64,000 bases of DNA, from the NCBI GenBank assembly GCA_937922435.1, contig CAKZVT010000002.1, forward strand, positions 1 to 64,000, written 5' to 3'. The notes under the pieces are model-generated. The model saw only the letters and a program-made list of their open reading frames with translations, had not been told where the DNA came from and did not search any database. The translations under genes were made by a program, and so were the position numbers. Below, piece after piece: positions 7,250 through 16,308 of the stretch. How positions within the stretch are numbered: position 1 is the first letter of the stretch; every line of letters starts with the position of its first letter. This DNA is from an uncultured Prevotella sp. (lineage in GTDB: Bacteria; Bacteroidota; Bacteroidia; Bacteroidales; Bacteroidaceae).

Positions 7250-9070
7250 ATGTACGACTACAGACAGCTTACCGACGACGAAATAATAACCCTCGAAGAG
7301 CACGGGTGTACAGCCGAAGACTGGACATACGTGAACGTGGCCGACGACTTCACACCGTCGCACATAAAGGATGTGAGGTTCTGCGGCACGGTAAACCTCG
7401 GCGTGTTCGAGAAGAATGTGGAAGTCGGCCAGGACTTTTACATGCACTCGGGGGTGCGCAACGCCACGCTGCGCAACGTCACGATAGGCGACAACAGCCT
7501 TGTCGAGAACATCGGCAACTACATCAGCAATTATGTGATAGGTGAGGAATGCTGCATCCGCAACGTATGCACCATCGAGACAACGGCCGAAGCCACCTTC
7601 GGCGAAGGCAACACAATATCGGTGCTCAACGAAGCCGGCAGCGGCAATGTGGTGCTCTTCCGCGGACTGACAAGCAACCTCGCGGCGCTGATGGTGAGCC
7701 GGCCGGAGGACAAAGAGCTGTCAGCCACGCTGAAAGCCATGGCGAAAGACTACGTAAACAGCCGCCACACCGACGCCGGGACGATAGGCGACTACGTGCG
7801 CATAATCAACACTACCGAGATAACCAACACCAACATTGCAGACAACTGCGAAGTGAACGGGGCGTGCCGCCTGAGCGACTGCACCCTGGCAGCCGAGGCT
7901 AACGACAGCGTTTACATTGGTTCGGGCGTGATATGCGAGAACTCCATCATCGCCGACGGTTCCTCGGTGCTGAACAGCGCAAAGCTGTTCAACTGCTATG
8001 TGGGCGAAGCCTGCCAGATAACCAACGGCTTCACGGCGGAGAGCAGCCTGTTCTTCGCCAACACATACATGGCCAACGGCGAGGCGTGCGCCGCCTTCTG
8101 CGGCCCCTTCTCGGCGTCACACCACAAGAGCACGCTGCTCATCGGCTGCATGACATCGTTCTACAACGCCGGTTCGGGCACCAATTTCAGCAACCATGCG
8201 TACAAGATAGGTCCTATACATTACGGCACGCTAAGCCGCGGAGTGAAGACGGCCAGCGGCTCGCACATCGTGCATCCGGCAAAGATTGGGCCGTTCTCGG
8301 TGTGCATGGGCAAGATACAGAACCATCCCGACACCACCGCCCTGCCCTTCTCTTACGTCATAGGCGAAGGCCGCGAGACGCATATCGTGCCCGGACGCAA
8401 CATCGCCACCGTAGGGCTTTACCGCGACATAAACAAGTGGCCGCGGCGCGACGTCCGCATAAAGGGCAGCCGCAAGAGTATCATCAATTATGAATGGCTC
8501 AGCCCGTTGACGGTCAATGAGGTTGTAAAAGGCCATCAATTGCTCGCCAATATGCGGCAAAACGCAGGCCAAAAGACGGCCTTTTGCACGGCCGATGGTA
8601 ACACATTGACTGTCAATGCGTTAGAAAAGGGCATGAAACTGTACGCAATGGCCGTTGAAATGTATGTCGGAGAGGAGCTTTCGCGGCATGAAAACAGCGA
8701 GCCGACAACGCCTTCCGGCACTGGCGAATGGTGCGACCTTGGCGGCCTGCTGATACCTGCCGAAGAGGAAGAACGCCTTGTTGAGAAAATAAGATACGGC
8801 ATGATTGACGGCATAGGGTCGGTAATCAGGATGTTCGAAGCCTACAACGACCGCTACGACGACTACCAATGGGCTTTCACCTTGAACCTGATGAAGGGAT
8901 GGCTCGGCAAGGACGAGCTTACGGAAGATGACTTCGAATACTTCCGCGGACGCGGAATGGCCGCGCACGAGGCATGGCTCAACATGATACGTGAGGACGC
9001 CGAGAAGGAATATTCGTTAGGCGACGTTGACCGCGCGACGCTCGACAAGTTCCTCGCCCAGCTCGGGTAA
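7250..9070 (+). CDS. DUF4954 family protein (left-handed beta-helix), with an in-frame repeat array
   Basis: A 606-residue protein of a Bacteroidetes family of unknown function. Residues of roughly 60-280 show irregular hexapeptide-like turns (for example ATLRNVTIGDNSLVENIGNYISNYVIGEECCI) typical of left-handed beta-helix proteins such as sugar-nucleotide acyl- or nucleotidyltransferases. The later part carries conserved-looking segments (AAFCGPFSASHHKSTLLIG, GPIHYGTLSRGVKTASGSHIVHPAKIGPF). The C-terminus is alpha-helical. Codons at 8527-8587 contain three units of the dispersed 22-base array, read in frame as part of VVKGHQLLANMRQNAGQKTA, so the gene tolerates or was shaped by the repeat. 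Acyltransferase-type activity is possible but not shown. Confidence 0.85.
   Translation: MYDYRQLTDDEIITLEEHGCTAEDWTYVNVADDFTPSHIKDVRFCGTVNLGVFEKNVEVGQDFYMHSGVRNATLRNVTIGDNSLVENIGNYISNYVIGEECCIRNVCTIETTAEATFGEGNTISVLNEAGSGNVVLFRGLTSNLAALMVSRPEDKELSATLKAMAKDYVNSRHTDAGTIGDYVRIINTTEITNTNIADNCEVNGACRLSDCTLAAEANDSVYIGSGVICENSIIADGSSVLNSAKLFNCYVGEACQITNGFTAESSLFFANTYMANGEACAAFCGPFSASHHKSTLLIGCMTSFYNAGSGTNFSNHAYKIGPIHYGTLSRGVKTASGSHIVHPAKIGPFSVCMGKIQNHPDTTALPFSYVIGEGRETHIVPGRNIATVGLYRDINKWPRRDVRIKGSRKSIINYEWLSPLTVNEVVKGHQLLANMRQNAGQKTAFCTADGNTLTVNALEKGMKLYAMAVEMYVGEELSRHENSEPTTPSGTGEWCDLGGLLIPAEEEERLVEKIRYGMIDGIGSVIRMFEAYNDRYDDYQWAFTLNLMKGWLGKDELTEDDFEYFRGRGMAAHEAWLNMIREDAEKEYSLGDVDRATLDKFLAQLG
8527..8587. 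repeat. 22-bp-period repeat array C inside a coding sequence (3 units)
   Basis: Units AAAAGGCCATCAATTGC (8527-8543), AATATGCGGCAAAACGC (8549-8565) and AAAAGACGGCCTTTTGC (8571-8587) have 5-base spacers and an exact 22-base step. Flanks CGTTGACGGTCAATG (upstream) and CATTGACTGTCAATGCG (about 8604-8620) match the flank word of intergenic arrays F and G. The reading frame stays open. Confidence 0.85.
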
Positions 9071-9275
9071 GGGACAAGTTGACGAGCAGACGAGGGACAA
9101 GGGACGAGCAGACGAGGAACAAGTCGACAAGAAACAAGATACAAGTGGCAAAGCATTTGTCTTTAACTCCTTAGCGAACGCAGTGAGCGAGAGTTTCCTT
9201 GAGCGAAGCGAAAAACTCCTTTAACTACTTTAACTCCCAATAAAAACTTCTTTAACTACCAAATACACATAATAT
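9071..9275. repeat. Low-complexity GACGAGCAGACGAGGGACAAG-type spacer
   Basis: This spacer between the DUF4954 and M16 genes is built of degenerate direct repeats of GACAAG/GACGAGCAGACGAG, followed by CTTTAACTAC/CTTTAACTCC words. Similar low-complexity text occurs at 17047-17095 and 20060-20108. No gene or terminator was seen. Confidence 0.5.
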
Positions 9276-12182
9276 ATGAACAAACTAAGAAAAGCGCTTT
9301 TTGCATTCCTGCTTGCACTTGTGCTGCCCTTACAGGCAAAGGAATACAAGTATCAGACCGTTCCCGGCGACCTGATGAAGACACGCATCTACACCCTTGA
9401 CAACGGCCTTACGGTGTACTTGTCGGTCAACAACGAGAAACCGCGCATACAGACGTACATCGCCGTGCGCACGGGAAGCCGCAACGACCCGCCCGAAACA
9501 ACAGGTCTGGCACACTATCTTGAGCACCTTATGTTCAAAGGGACACGGCAATTCGGAACATCAGACGCAGCCAAGGAAGCTCCACTTCTCGACTCGATAC
9601 AAAACCGTTTCGAAGTGTACCGCACGCTGAAGGACTCGCTCCAGCGCCGCGCCTACTACCACCAGATAGACAGCATATCGCAACTGGCGGCAAAATACTT
9701 CATCCCCAACGAATACGACAAGCTGATGTCGTCAATCGGAGCGCAGGGAACCAACGCCTACACAAGCAACGACGTGACCTGCTACGTTGAAGACATACCG
9801 ACCAACGAGATTGAAAACTGGGCGCGGATACAGGCAGACCGCTTCCAGAACATGGTAATCCGAGGCTTCCACACGGAGCTTGAAGCCGTGTACGAGGAGT
9901 ACAACATAGGCCTCGCAAGCGACGCAAACAAGCTGTTCGACGCCATGAACGCCCTGCTGTTCCCCGGCCATCCTTACGGTACGCAGACAACCATCGGAAC
10001 GCAGGAGCACCTGAAGAACCCGTCAATAGTAAACATAAAGAACTACTTTAAGCGCTATTACGTGCCTAACAACGTGGCAATATGCATGGCCGGCGACTTC
10101 GACCCGGACAAGGTTATAGCCCTGATTGACAAATATTTCGGCACATGGAAGCCCAACCCCGACCTCTCTCAGCCGCAGTATGCACCAATCCCCGACCGCA
10201 CGGCGCCGGCCGACACCACCGTTGTAGGCCAGGAGGCGGAGAACATTTACATGGCATGGAGGTTTGACAAGGCAGCTTCTTTCCAGACAGATACGCTCGA
10301 CGTGATATCCGACATGCTGTCAAACGGCAAGGCAGGACTTATGGACCTCGACCTCGACCAGCAGATGAAGTGGCTCGGCGGAGGAGCGTTCACCTATCCG
10401 CTGGCCGAATATTCGGGCTTCGTAATGGCCGGATACCCTAAGGAGGGACAGTCTCTTGACGACGTGAAGGCACTGATGCTCGGCGAGATTGACAAGATAA
10501 AGAAGGGCGACTTCAGCGAAGATTTGCTCAAGGCGGTTATCAACAACAAGAAACTGAGCTTCTACACAACGCTTGAAAGCAACGCCGGGCGTGCCGACAT
10601 GTTCGTCAACGCATTCATAAACCGTCAGAAGTGGAGCGATGTTGTTGGCCGCTTAGACCGCATATCGGGAATAACGAAGCAGCAAATCGTGGACTTTGCC
10701 AACCGACACTTCCTCGACAACTACATCGCCGTGTACAAACGCACGGGCGTTGACTCGACAATCAAGAAGATAGACAAGCCCGAAATAACGGCGATACCTA
10801 CCAACCGCGACATGCAGAGCGCGTTCGTCACGGAGATAATCAACTCTGAAACGGAGCCTATACAGCCCAAGTTCGTAGACTTCGACAAAGACCTGACCAG
10901 GGCAACGACGAAGAACGGCCTGCCAGTGCTGTACGTGAAGAACACCGAAAACGGCCGCTTCACACTGAGCTATTACTATAAATTCGGCGAGGAAAGCGAC
11001 AAATGGCTGCCTTACGCCGCACAATATCTCAACTATCTCGGCACTGACAAGATGACCGCCGAGCAGGTAAAGCAGAAGTTTTACAGCTTGGCCTGCAACT
11101 ATGGGATAATCGTTGACAAGAAGGCCATCCGTATTTACCTGAGCGGACTGGCCGAGAACATGCCCGAGGCTATGGCTCTGCTCGACGACGTAATAGCCAA
11201 CGCGAAAGTTGACACGGCAGCTTACACGAAGTATGTAGGCATAGAGGAGAAGTCGCGCGCCGACAACAAGCTCGACCAGCAGACCAACTTCAGCCGCCTG
11301 CAAGCGTACGGAATGTTCGGCACTTACAACACGTGGCTCAACATTCCGTCGTCGGAAGAGCTGAAAGAGATGAATCCGCAGGAGCTTGTTGACATGATTA
11401 AGGCACTGAAAGGCTACAAGCACGAGGTGCTCTACTATGGCCCGATGGAGCTGAACGAGCTTACCGCCGTTATCGACAAGGGCCAGAAGGCGGGCAAGAC
11501 ACTTGCAGACGTGCCCGCAGGCAAGCCTTACGAACTGCAGCAGACCACGCAGAACGAGGTGCTGATAGCCCCGTATGACGCCAAGAACATATACATGATA
11601 CAGTTCCACAACGACGGACGCCAGTGGAACCCCGAGCAGCAGCCGGTCATCTCGCTGTTCAACGAATACTACGGAGGCGGCATGAACACCGTTGTTTTCC
11701 AGGAATTGCGCGAAGCCCGCGGCCTTGCTTACAGCGCGTATGCCGAATACGGCACGCCGTACTACAAGGGACAGCCTGAATACGCATACACGCTAATCAT
11801 CTCGCAGAACGACAAGATGATGGACTGCATCCGCACTTTCAACAGCATAATAGACACAATACCGCAGTCGGACAAGGCTCTCGAACTGGCGAAACAGGCT
11901 CTTATGAAGCGCCTCGCCACACGGCGTGTCACCAAGGAAAACCTGATTTACACATATCTTGGCGCACGCGACCGCGGCATTGACTACGACATTAACAAGA
12001 AAGTGTACGAGGCCGTGCCCTCGCTGACGATGGACGACGTGGCGAAGTTCGAACAGGAGACGATGGCAAAGAAGCCTTACCGCTACATAATCCTCGGCGA
12101 CGAGAAGCAGCTTGACATGGAAGCGTTGGAGAAAATCGGCCCCATCAAGAGGCTTACGACCGAAGAAATCTTCGGCTATTGA
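9276..12182 (+). CDS. M16 family zinc metallopeptidase, secreted
   Basis: A 968-residue two-lobed M16 (pitrilysin/insulinase) peptidase. The N-terminus (MNKLRKALFAFLLALVLPLQA) is a signal peptide, so it acts in the periplasm or is outer-membrane associated. The inverted zinc motif HYLEH lies at residues 80-84 (H80, E83, H84), and a downstream ELEAVYEEYN supplies a likely third ligand. The second lobe (from about residue 530, GLPVLYVKNTENGRFTLSYYY) lacks an HxxEH and ends with the usual YGGGMNTVVFQELREARGLAYSAYAEY substrate-clamp motif. Natural substrates are unknown. It is probably transcribed alone; a repeat array and a new promoter follow. Confidence 0.92.
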   Translation: MNKLRKALFAFLLALVLPLQAKEYKYQTVPGDLMKTRIYTLDNGLTVYLSVNNEKPRIQTYIAVRTGSRNDPPETTGLAHYLEHLMFKGTRQFGTSDAAKEAPLLDSIQNRFEVYRTLKDSLQRRAYYHQIDSISQLAAKYFIPNEYDKLMSSIGAQGTNAYTSNDVTCYVEDIPTNEIENWARIQADRFQNMVIRGFHTELEAVYEEYNIGLASDANKLFDAMNALLFPGHPYGTQTTIGTQEHLKNPSIVNIKNYFKRYYVPNNVAICMAGDFDPDKVIALIDKYFGTWKPNPDLSQPQYAPIPDRTAPADTTVVGQEAENIYMAWRFDKAASFQTDTLDVISDMLSNGKAGLMDLDLDQQMKWLGGGAFTYPLAEYSGFVMAGYPKEGQSLDDVKALMLGEIDKIKKGDFSEDLLKAVINNKKLSFYTTLESNAGRADMFVNAFINRQKWSDVVGRLDRISGITKQQIVDFANRHFLDNYIAVYKRTGVDSTIKKIDKPEITAIPTNRDMQSAFVTEIINSETEPIQPKFVDFDKDLTRATTKNGLPVLYVKNTENGRFTLSYYYKFGEESDKWLPYAAQYLNYLGTDKMTAEQVKQKFYSLACNYGIIVDKKAIRIYLSGLAENMPEAMALLDDVIANAKVDTAAYTKYVGIEEKSRADNKLDQQTNFSRLQAYGMFGTYNTWLNIPSSEELKEMNPQELVDMIKALKGYKHEVLYYGPMELNELTAVIDKGQKAGKTLADVPAGKPYELQQTTQNEVLIAPYDAKNIYMIQFHNDGRQWNPEQQPVISLFNEYYGGGMNTVVFQELREARGLAYSAYAEYGTPYYKGQPEYAYTLIISQNDKMMDCIRTFNSIIDTIPQSDKALELAKQALMKRLATRRVTKENLIYTYLGARDRGIDYDINKKVYEAVPSLTMDDVAKFEQETMAKKPYRYIILGDEKQLDMEALEKIGPIKRLTTEEIFGY

Positions 12183-12241
12183 CGCCGTTTCAGCATCCAA
12201 AGACAGATTTTTAATTTTTCATTCTTAATCTTTCATTTTCA

Positions 12242-12324
12242 AAGAGGTGGCCTTTTGCATTGCGAAAGGCCACCTTTTGCGTTGTAAAAGGCCATGTTTT
12301 GGAAGGCAAAAGACGGTCTTTTGG
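12242..12324. repeat. 22-bp-period repeat array D (4 units)
   Basis: Units start at 12242, 12264, 12286 and 12308 with spacers ATTGC, GTTGT and AAGGC. The first two form an inverted GGTGGCCTTTT/GAAAGGCCACC pair. It lies between two genes on the same strand. Confidence 0.9.
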
Positions 12325-12433
12325 CGAGTGCGTTGTGATACAAAGATTTGCATTAGCTGATGATTTTGTTTCATTTTAGTGATAAATGACTTTTTTGGCG
12401 TATACAGATGCGCCGTTTTTAAGTAATTTTTGC

Positions 12434-12441
12434 TATCTTTG
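12434..12441 (+). promoter_or_regulatory. Promoter for the LytS/LytTR operon
   Basis: TATCTTTG fits TAnnTTTG and lies 19 bases before the small leader ORF and about 88 bases before the kinase start. Confidence 0.6.
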
Positions 12442-12460
12442 TGGCATTGAAAGCAACTCC

Positions 12461-12532
12461 ATGAAAACCGTCATCACCAGAATAAGCGTTGCCGTAGCGC
12501 CCTCTTGCCCGCAGGAGGAGGGACGGCTGTGA
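12461..12532 (+). CDS. Possible 23-residue leader peptide overlapping the kinase gene
   Basis: An ATG at 12461 opens a 23-codon frame (MKTVITRISVAVAPSCPQEEGRL) ending in TGA at 12530-12532. The proposed GTG start of the kinase at 12529 overlaps that stop as GTGA, and a ribosome site GGAGGAGGG lies inside the end of the small ORF. This arrangement is typical of translational coupling. Nothing in the peptide is recognised. It could also be the original N-terminus of the kinase separated by a frameshift. Confidence 0.4.
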   Translation: MKTVITRISVAVAPSCPQEEGRL

Positions 12533-14571
12533 CGCGCCTCCATGCCTTCATGCTGGCGGCTTCTGCCGCCTTGGCCGCCTTTGCCTTGGCTGCGTGCGGC
12601 GGCAGGACGGCCTGTGCCGACGCGCGTACAGACAGCCTTACGGCGGCTCTCAAGGCCGCCGACGACTCCGTGGCGGTCAATTCGCCGTATGCTTTGGACA
12701 TGATAAACGAAGGCATGGCAACAGCGGCTGACAGCCTTGACTACTACGACTGGTACTTGCGCCTGATGAGATACAGTGTGCAGCGCGACGTGCCCGACAC
12801 CGCATCGCTGCGCTGGCGGCAGGCAAGCCGCTTCCTTTCGGAGTGCAGGCGAACGCCGAGGGTCGACGGCATGACGGCTTTCCTGCTTAATGCCAAGGGC
12901 AGTTATTACTACAAGCTGCACTTTGAACCCGGCAAGGCCGTCAACGCATACAGCAAGGCTTACACTCTGCTGTTCGGCAGCGACTCGGAATACCGCCTGC
13001 CCGACGTGTGCGCCAACTTGGGCGACGCCTACGTGGCGGCCAACGACATGCCGCGCGCCGCATGGTGGTATCGCCGCGCATTGTTCCTGGCCGACTCGCT
13101 CGGGCTGCCCGAAAAGGACTACGCCAGCCTGTACATGGGTCTCGGGCGCATATACCTCAACCTCGGAGACTTCGACCTTGCAGGCTCGTGTTACCGCACG
13201 GCCGACACCAAGTTGGGGCTGTTGCCGCTCAACATGCAGCTATACTTCCTCAACAACTACGGCAACTACTATTACTACAAGGCCGACTACCGCGGCGCGG
13301 AGGCCGTCTTCAACCGTATGTACGGCCTGCTCGAGCGCAACGGCATGCAGTCGAGCTACGAGATGTACCTGTGCAAACTGAACATGGCCGACGTGAAGCT
13401 GAACCTCGGACAGACAGCCGAGGCGCGGCGACTGGTGGACGAAGCCTATTCGTATTTCGGCAAAATAGGCGACGCCACGGCCATATACTACTGCCACACA
13501 GTGCAGATGGGCCTGGCCCTCAAGGCCGGCGACTACGCCGCCGTGCGCAGCCTGCTCGCCAGCGGGGACACTACGGCCACCATAGACTACAACATGGTGA
13601 ACATACGCAGCCGCTACCTGCGCCAGTACTACGTGAGCAAGGGCGACTACAAGGCCGCATACCGCAACCTTGACGCATACATACGCCGCAACGACTCGCT
13701 GAAACACAACATTGCGAACATGCGCGCTTCGGAAATAATGATGCGTTATGCGCAGGACACTTTGGAGCTGCATCACCAGATGGAGATGCAGGCCAAGGAC
13801 GCCGACATACACGAGGCGCGCCTCGGCCTGTACATAGGCGTGCTCACGGCGGCCGCCCTCGCCCTGCTGCTGCTTTACGTCTACACCTTCGCGAGGAAGC
13901 GCAGGCTGCAGCTGCACATGCAGCTTATGCAGCTAAGGCTTGTCAACGTGCGCTCCAGGATATCGCCGCACTTCATCTTCAACGTGCTCAACAACCGCAT
14001 ATCCAGCGCGCGGAAGGAGGACGGAGACGAACTGATGGGCCTCGTAAGGCTCATCCGCGCCAACCTGAACATGTCAGGGCGGTACTACGTTTCGCTGAAG
14101 GAGGAGCTTGACTTCGTGAGGTATTACGCCAGCGTGGAGGGCGAATGCGTCGACGGAGGGCTTGACTTCGGCGTTAGTGCGCCGGCCGACGATGTGCTCG
14201 AAAGCATCAACGTGCCTTCGATGTTCATACAAATACTTGTGGAGAACGCCATAAAGCACGGCTTGAAACGCCGCGAGGGGCACAAGCGGTTGCGTGTAAC
14301 GGTCGAAGTGGACGCGGCTGAATGCCGCATGACGGTGGCCGACAACGGCACGGGTTTCGACATACGGCGCGGCGACCCGTCGTCAACAGGCACGGGACTG
14401 AAGGTAATCCGCAGCACCATCGGCCTGCTGAATCATGGCAACAAGCGCAAGATGAGGCTCGACATAAGGAACGTCCGCGGCGCTGACGGAGGCGTTGAAG
14501 GGTGCGAGGTTACTGTAACCATGCCGCTGGGGATGAAACTCCCGGGCACGGAAGGCTTTGAAACGAACTGA
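12529..14571 (+). CDS. Membrane histidine kinase of the LytS/YehU type with TPR-like sensor
   Basis: A 680-residue sensor kinase. The N-terminus (TRLHAFMLAASAALAAFALAAC) is a lipoprotein-like or signal sequence. Residues of roughly 60-430 are helical repeats resembling TPRs, probably periplasmic. One transmembrane segment follows (LYIGVLTAAALALLLLYVYTF). The cytoplasmic part has the His_kinase motif with phospho-acceptor His in ISPHFIFNVLNN, then an HATPase domain (N box ILVENAIKHGLK, G box ADNGTGFD, G2 STGTGLKVI). The GTG at 12529 is preferred because GGAGGAGGG lies just upstream. TTG 12505 and ATG 12550 are in-frame alternatives. It ends 6 bases before the response regulator, its obvious partner. 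Confidence 0.88.
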   Translation: MTRLHAFMLAASAALAAFALAACGGRTACADARTDSLTAALKAADDSVAVNSPYALDMINEGMATAADSLDYYDWYLRLMRYSVQRDVPDTASLRWRQASRFLSECRRTPRVDGMTAFLLNAKGSYYYKLHFEPGKAVNAYSKAYTLLFGSDSEYRLPDVCANLGDAYVAANDMPRAAWWYRRALFLADSLGLPEKDYASLYMGLGRIYLNLGDFDLAGSCYRTADTKLGLLPLNMQLYFLNNYGNYYYYKADYRGAEAVFNRMYGLLERNGMQSSYEMYLCKLNMADVKLNLGQTAEARRLVDEAYSYFGKIGDATAIYYCHTVQMGLALKAGDYAAVRSLLASGDTTATIDYNMVNIRSRYLRQYYVSKGDYKAAYRNLDAYIRRNDSLKHNIANMRASEIMMRYAQDTLELHHQMEMQAKDADIHEARLGLYIGVLTAAALALLLLYVYTFARKRRLQLHMQLMQLRLVNVRSRISPHFIFNVLNNRISSARKEDGDELMGLVRLIRANLNMSGRYYVSLKEELDFVRYYASVEGECVDGGLDFGVSAPADDVLESINVPSMFIQILVENAIKHGLKRREGHKRLRVTVEVDAAECRMTVADNGTGFDIRRGDPSSTGTGLKVIRSTIGLLNHGNKRKMRLDIRNVRGADGGVEGCEVTVTMPLGMKLPGTEGFETN

Positions 14572-14577
14572 AAGACG

Positions 14578-15327
14578 ATGAACGCTATAATAGTAGACGA
14601 TACACGGGCGGCCATAGACAACCTGGCCGCGAAGCTTGGAAAGTATGAAGACGTTACGCTCGTGGCCACCGCCACATGCGGCGAGGACGGCATAGAGCAG
14701 GTGGTAAGGCACAAGCCGGAGCTGCTGTTCCTCGACATGGAGCTGCCCGACATGACCGGACTGCAGTTTCTCGAACGGCTGAAGGAGGAGACCGACTTCT
14801 GGTGTTACGTGGTAATCTACACCGCTTACAGCGACTATATGCTGCCGGCGTTCAGGAACAGGGCGTTCGACTTCCTGCTGAAACCTGTCGACGAGGCCGA
14901 GCTTGACACCATCATGACGCGCTTCTTTGCCGACAGGCGCGACGGCGAGGCGCGCCGCAGACAGGACGATGCGGTAAAGGCCAACGGCGGAAAGCTGCTG
15001 TTTTACACCAACGCCGTCGACTTCCGCCTTGTCCGCATACGCGACATTTGCGTGTTCCACTACGACCACGAGGCGCGCGTATGGACTGTGATAGTGGCCG
15101 GGTGCGACCGTCCGCTGCGCTTGAAGCGCGGCGTTACCAAGGACGTTCTGCTGGGGATAGACGGCTGCTTCGTGCAGGTGAGCCAGAAGTTCATCGTCAA
15201 CATCAACTACCTGCTTGAGGTACGCGACAACATCTGCCGCTTTTATCCGCCCTTCGAGGACATCGACTACGTGAAGGTAGGCCGCTTTTTCCGCCGCAAG
15301 CTCATCAGCAGGTACAATGCGCTGTAA
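14578..15327 (+). CDS. LytTR family response regulator
   Basis: A 249-residue transcription regulator. The receiver domain has the acidic pair D7-D8, the phospho-acceptor D53 (LLFLDMELPD), the T/S position in IYTAYS and the conserved lysine in FLLKPVDE. The C-terminal LytTR DNA-binding domain spans about 140-245 (VDFRLVRIRDICVFHYDHEA through FVQVSQKFIVNINYLLEV), normally contacting direct repeats upstream of targets. It follows the LytS-type kinase by 6 bases, so the two are co-transcribed. A strong terminator follows at 15355. Confidence 0.92.
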   Translation: MNAIIVDDTRAAIDNLAAKLGKYEDVTLVATATCGEDGIEQVVRHKPELLFLDMELPDMTGLQFLERLKEETDFWCYVVIYTAYSDYMLPAFRNRAFDFLLKPVDEAELDTIMTRFFADRRDGEARRRQDDAVKANGGKLLFYTNAVDFRLVRIRDICVFHYDHEARVWTVIVAGCDRPLRLKRGVTKDVLLGIDGCFVQVSQKFIVNINYLLEVRDNICRFYPPFEDIDYVKVGRFFRRKLISRYNAL

Positions 15328-15354
15328 GTAAAATTGTGGAGCATAGGCATACAA

Positions 15355-15386
15355 AAAGCGTCACGGACGGTTGTCCGTGACGCTTT
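15355..15386. terminator. Bidirectional intrinsic terminator
   Basis: AAAGCGTCACGGAC (15355-15368) pairs perfectly with GTCCGTGACGCTTT (15373-15386) around a GGTT loop, followed by GTTTTTTC. The A-rich 5' side serves the convergent gene on the other strand. Confidence 0.9.
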
Positions 15387-15404
15387 GTTTTTTCAGCAGA
15401 TGTG

Positions 15405-15920
15405 TTAGAACCTTACACCTACGCGGAAGAAGAAGTCGCCCGGCTTGCTGTCTAATCCCCAAGAGTCTTTCTTTAAGAGGTTGCAGAAGCCATACTCATA
15501 ACCTATTTTCAGCGAGAGGAACTTCCATCCGGCAACAACGCCGCCCTGCCAACCGAAGTCGACTGTATTGGTCTCTGGCATGTCGTCGTCTGTTACCATG
15601 AAGCCCAGGTAAGGACCGGTGAAGATGCCGACCTTGGCCTCGTCAGTCTGTACAAAGTTCCATGCGCCGTTTCCTTCCAGCTGGATGAAGCCCGGGTCCC
15701 AGTTCTTCGCACCCTTGGTAGTGTAAGAAACGCCTGCCGACCAGTCGAAAGCGTCGGCTATTGGAGCTGTGTAAGATACGCCGATGTTCAATGCCTTGAA
15801 CTCTGAGTCGCCGTCGGTTACATTGGAAACGTTGCCGCCCCACCATACGGTCCAGTTCTTCTGTGCACTTGCGCCTACCGCAACTATTGCGAAGAGCGCC
15901 ACCATCAATAACTTTTTCAT
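15405..15920 (-). CDS. Small outer-membrane beta-barrel protein
   Basis: A 171-residue protein with a clear signal peptide (MKKLLMVALFAIVAVGASAQ). The mature part consists of alternating polar/hydrophobic strands with aromatic girdles (WTVWWGGNVSNVTDG, YTAPIADAFDWSAGVSYTTKG, FFRVGVRF at the end). The C-terminal phenylalanine is typical of porin-like barrels inserted by BamA. Homologues are usually labelled PorT-like or OmpW-like; ligand and function are unknown. Its promoter is on the minus strand at 15964-15971. Confidence 0.75.
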   Translation of the reverse strand: MKKLLMVALFAIVAVGASAQKNWTVWWGGNVSNVTDGDSEFKALNIGVSYTAPIADAFDWSAGVSYTTKGAKNWDPGFIQLEGNGAWNFVQTDEAKVGIFTGPYLGFMVTDDDMPETNTVDFGWQGGVVAGWKFLSLKIGYEYGFCNLLKKDSWGLDSKPGDFFFRVGVRF

Positions 15921-15963
15921 AATGATATAAGTTTTGGTTAAAGATAAATAAACTTAACTTTTG

Positions 15964-15971
15964 CAAAGATA
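15964..15971 (-). promoter_or_regulatory. Promoter for the barrel protein
   Basis: TATCTTTG on the minus strand lies 43 bases upstream of the ATG at 15920. Confidence 0.65.
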
Positions 15972-16111
15972 AGGAATTTGGATGAAAGTTCCAAGCCTTG
16001 CGGCTGCTTTTTTGTTACGATGTGCCTTGGATGTGGATTAAAGTGTAATGATTTGTGTTTGTTCGGTAAATAATTGTAAGTTGGACGCTGCCTTGCGGCA
16101 GGCCGTTTTGC

Positions 16112-16194
16112 AAAAGGTGGCCTTTCGCATTGTAAAAGACCGTCTTTTGGCGTGCGAAAGGCCACCTTTTAGAATGCGAAAGACGGTCTTTTGC
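16112..16194. repeat. 22-bp-period repeat array E (4 units)
   Basis: Units start at 16112, 16134, 16156 and 16178 (AAAAGGTGGCCTTTCGC, AAAAGACCGTCTTTTGG, GAAAGGCCACCTTTTAG, GAAAGACGGTCTTTTGC). A partial unit, GGCCGTTTTGC, lies at 16101-16111. It sits between divergently transcribed genes, so the arrays are not only terminators. Confidence 0.9.
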
Positions 16195-16273
16195 AAAGCC
16201 GCCTGTACAGGGCGGTTTCGGCGGCGGCTCTCTTTTTCGCCGCCGCAGGTTTTGCTTTGTGGCGGAAAATGAC

Positions 16274-16281
16274 TAACTTTG
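16274..16281 (+). promoter_or_regulatory. Promoter for the nitroreductase gene
   Basis: TAACTTTG lies 28 bases before the ATG at 16309. Confidence 0.65.
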
Positions 16282-16308
16282 CGCTTGCATTAATAATAAG
16301 GTGAAGAC

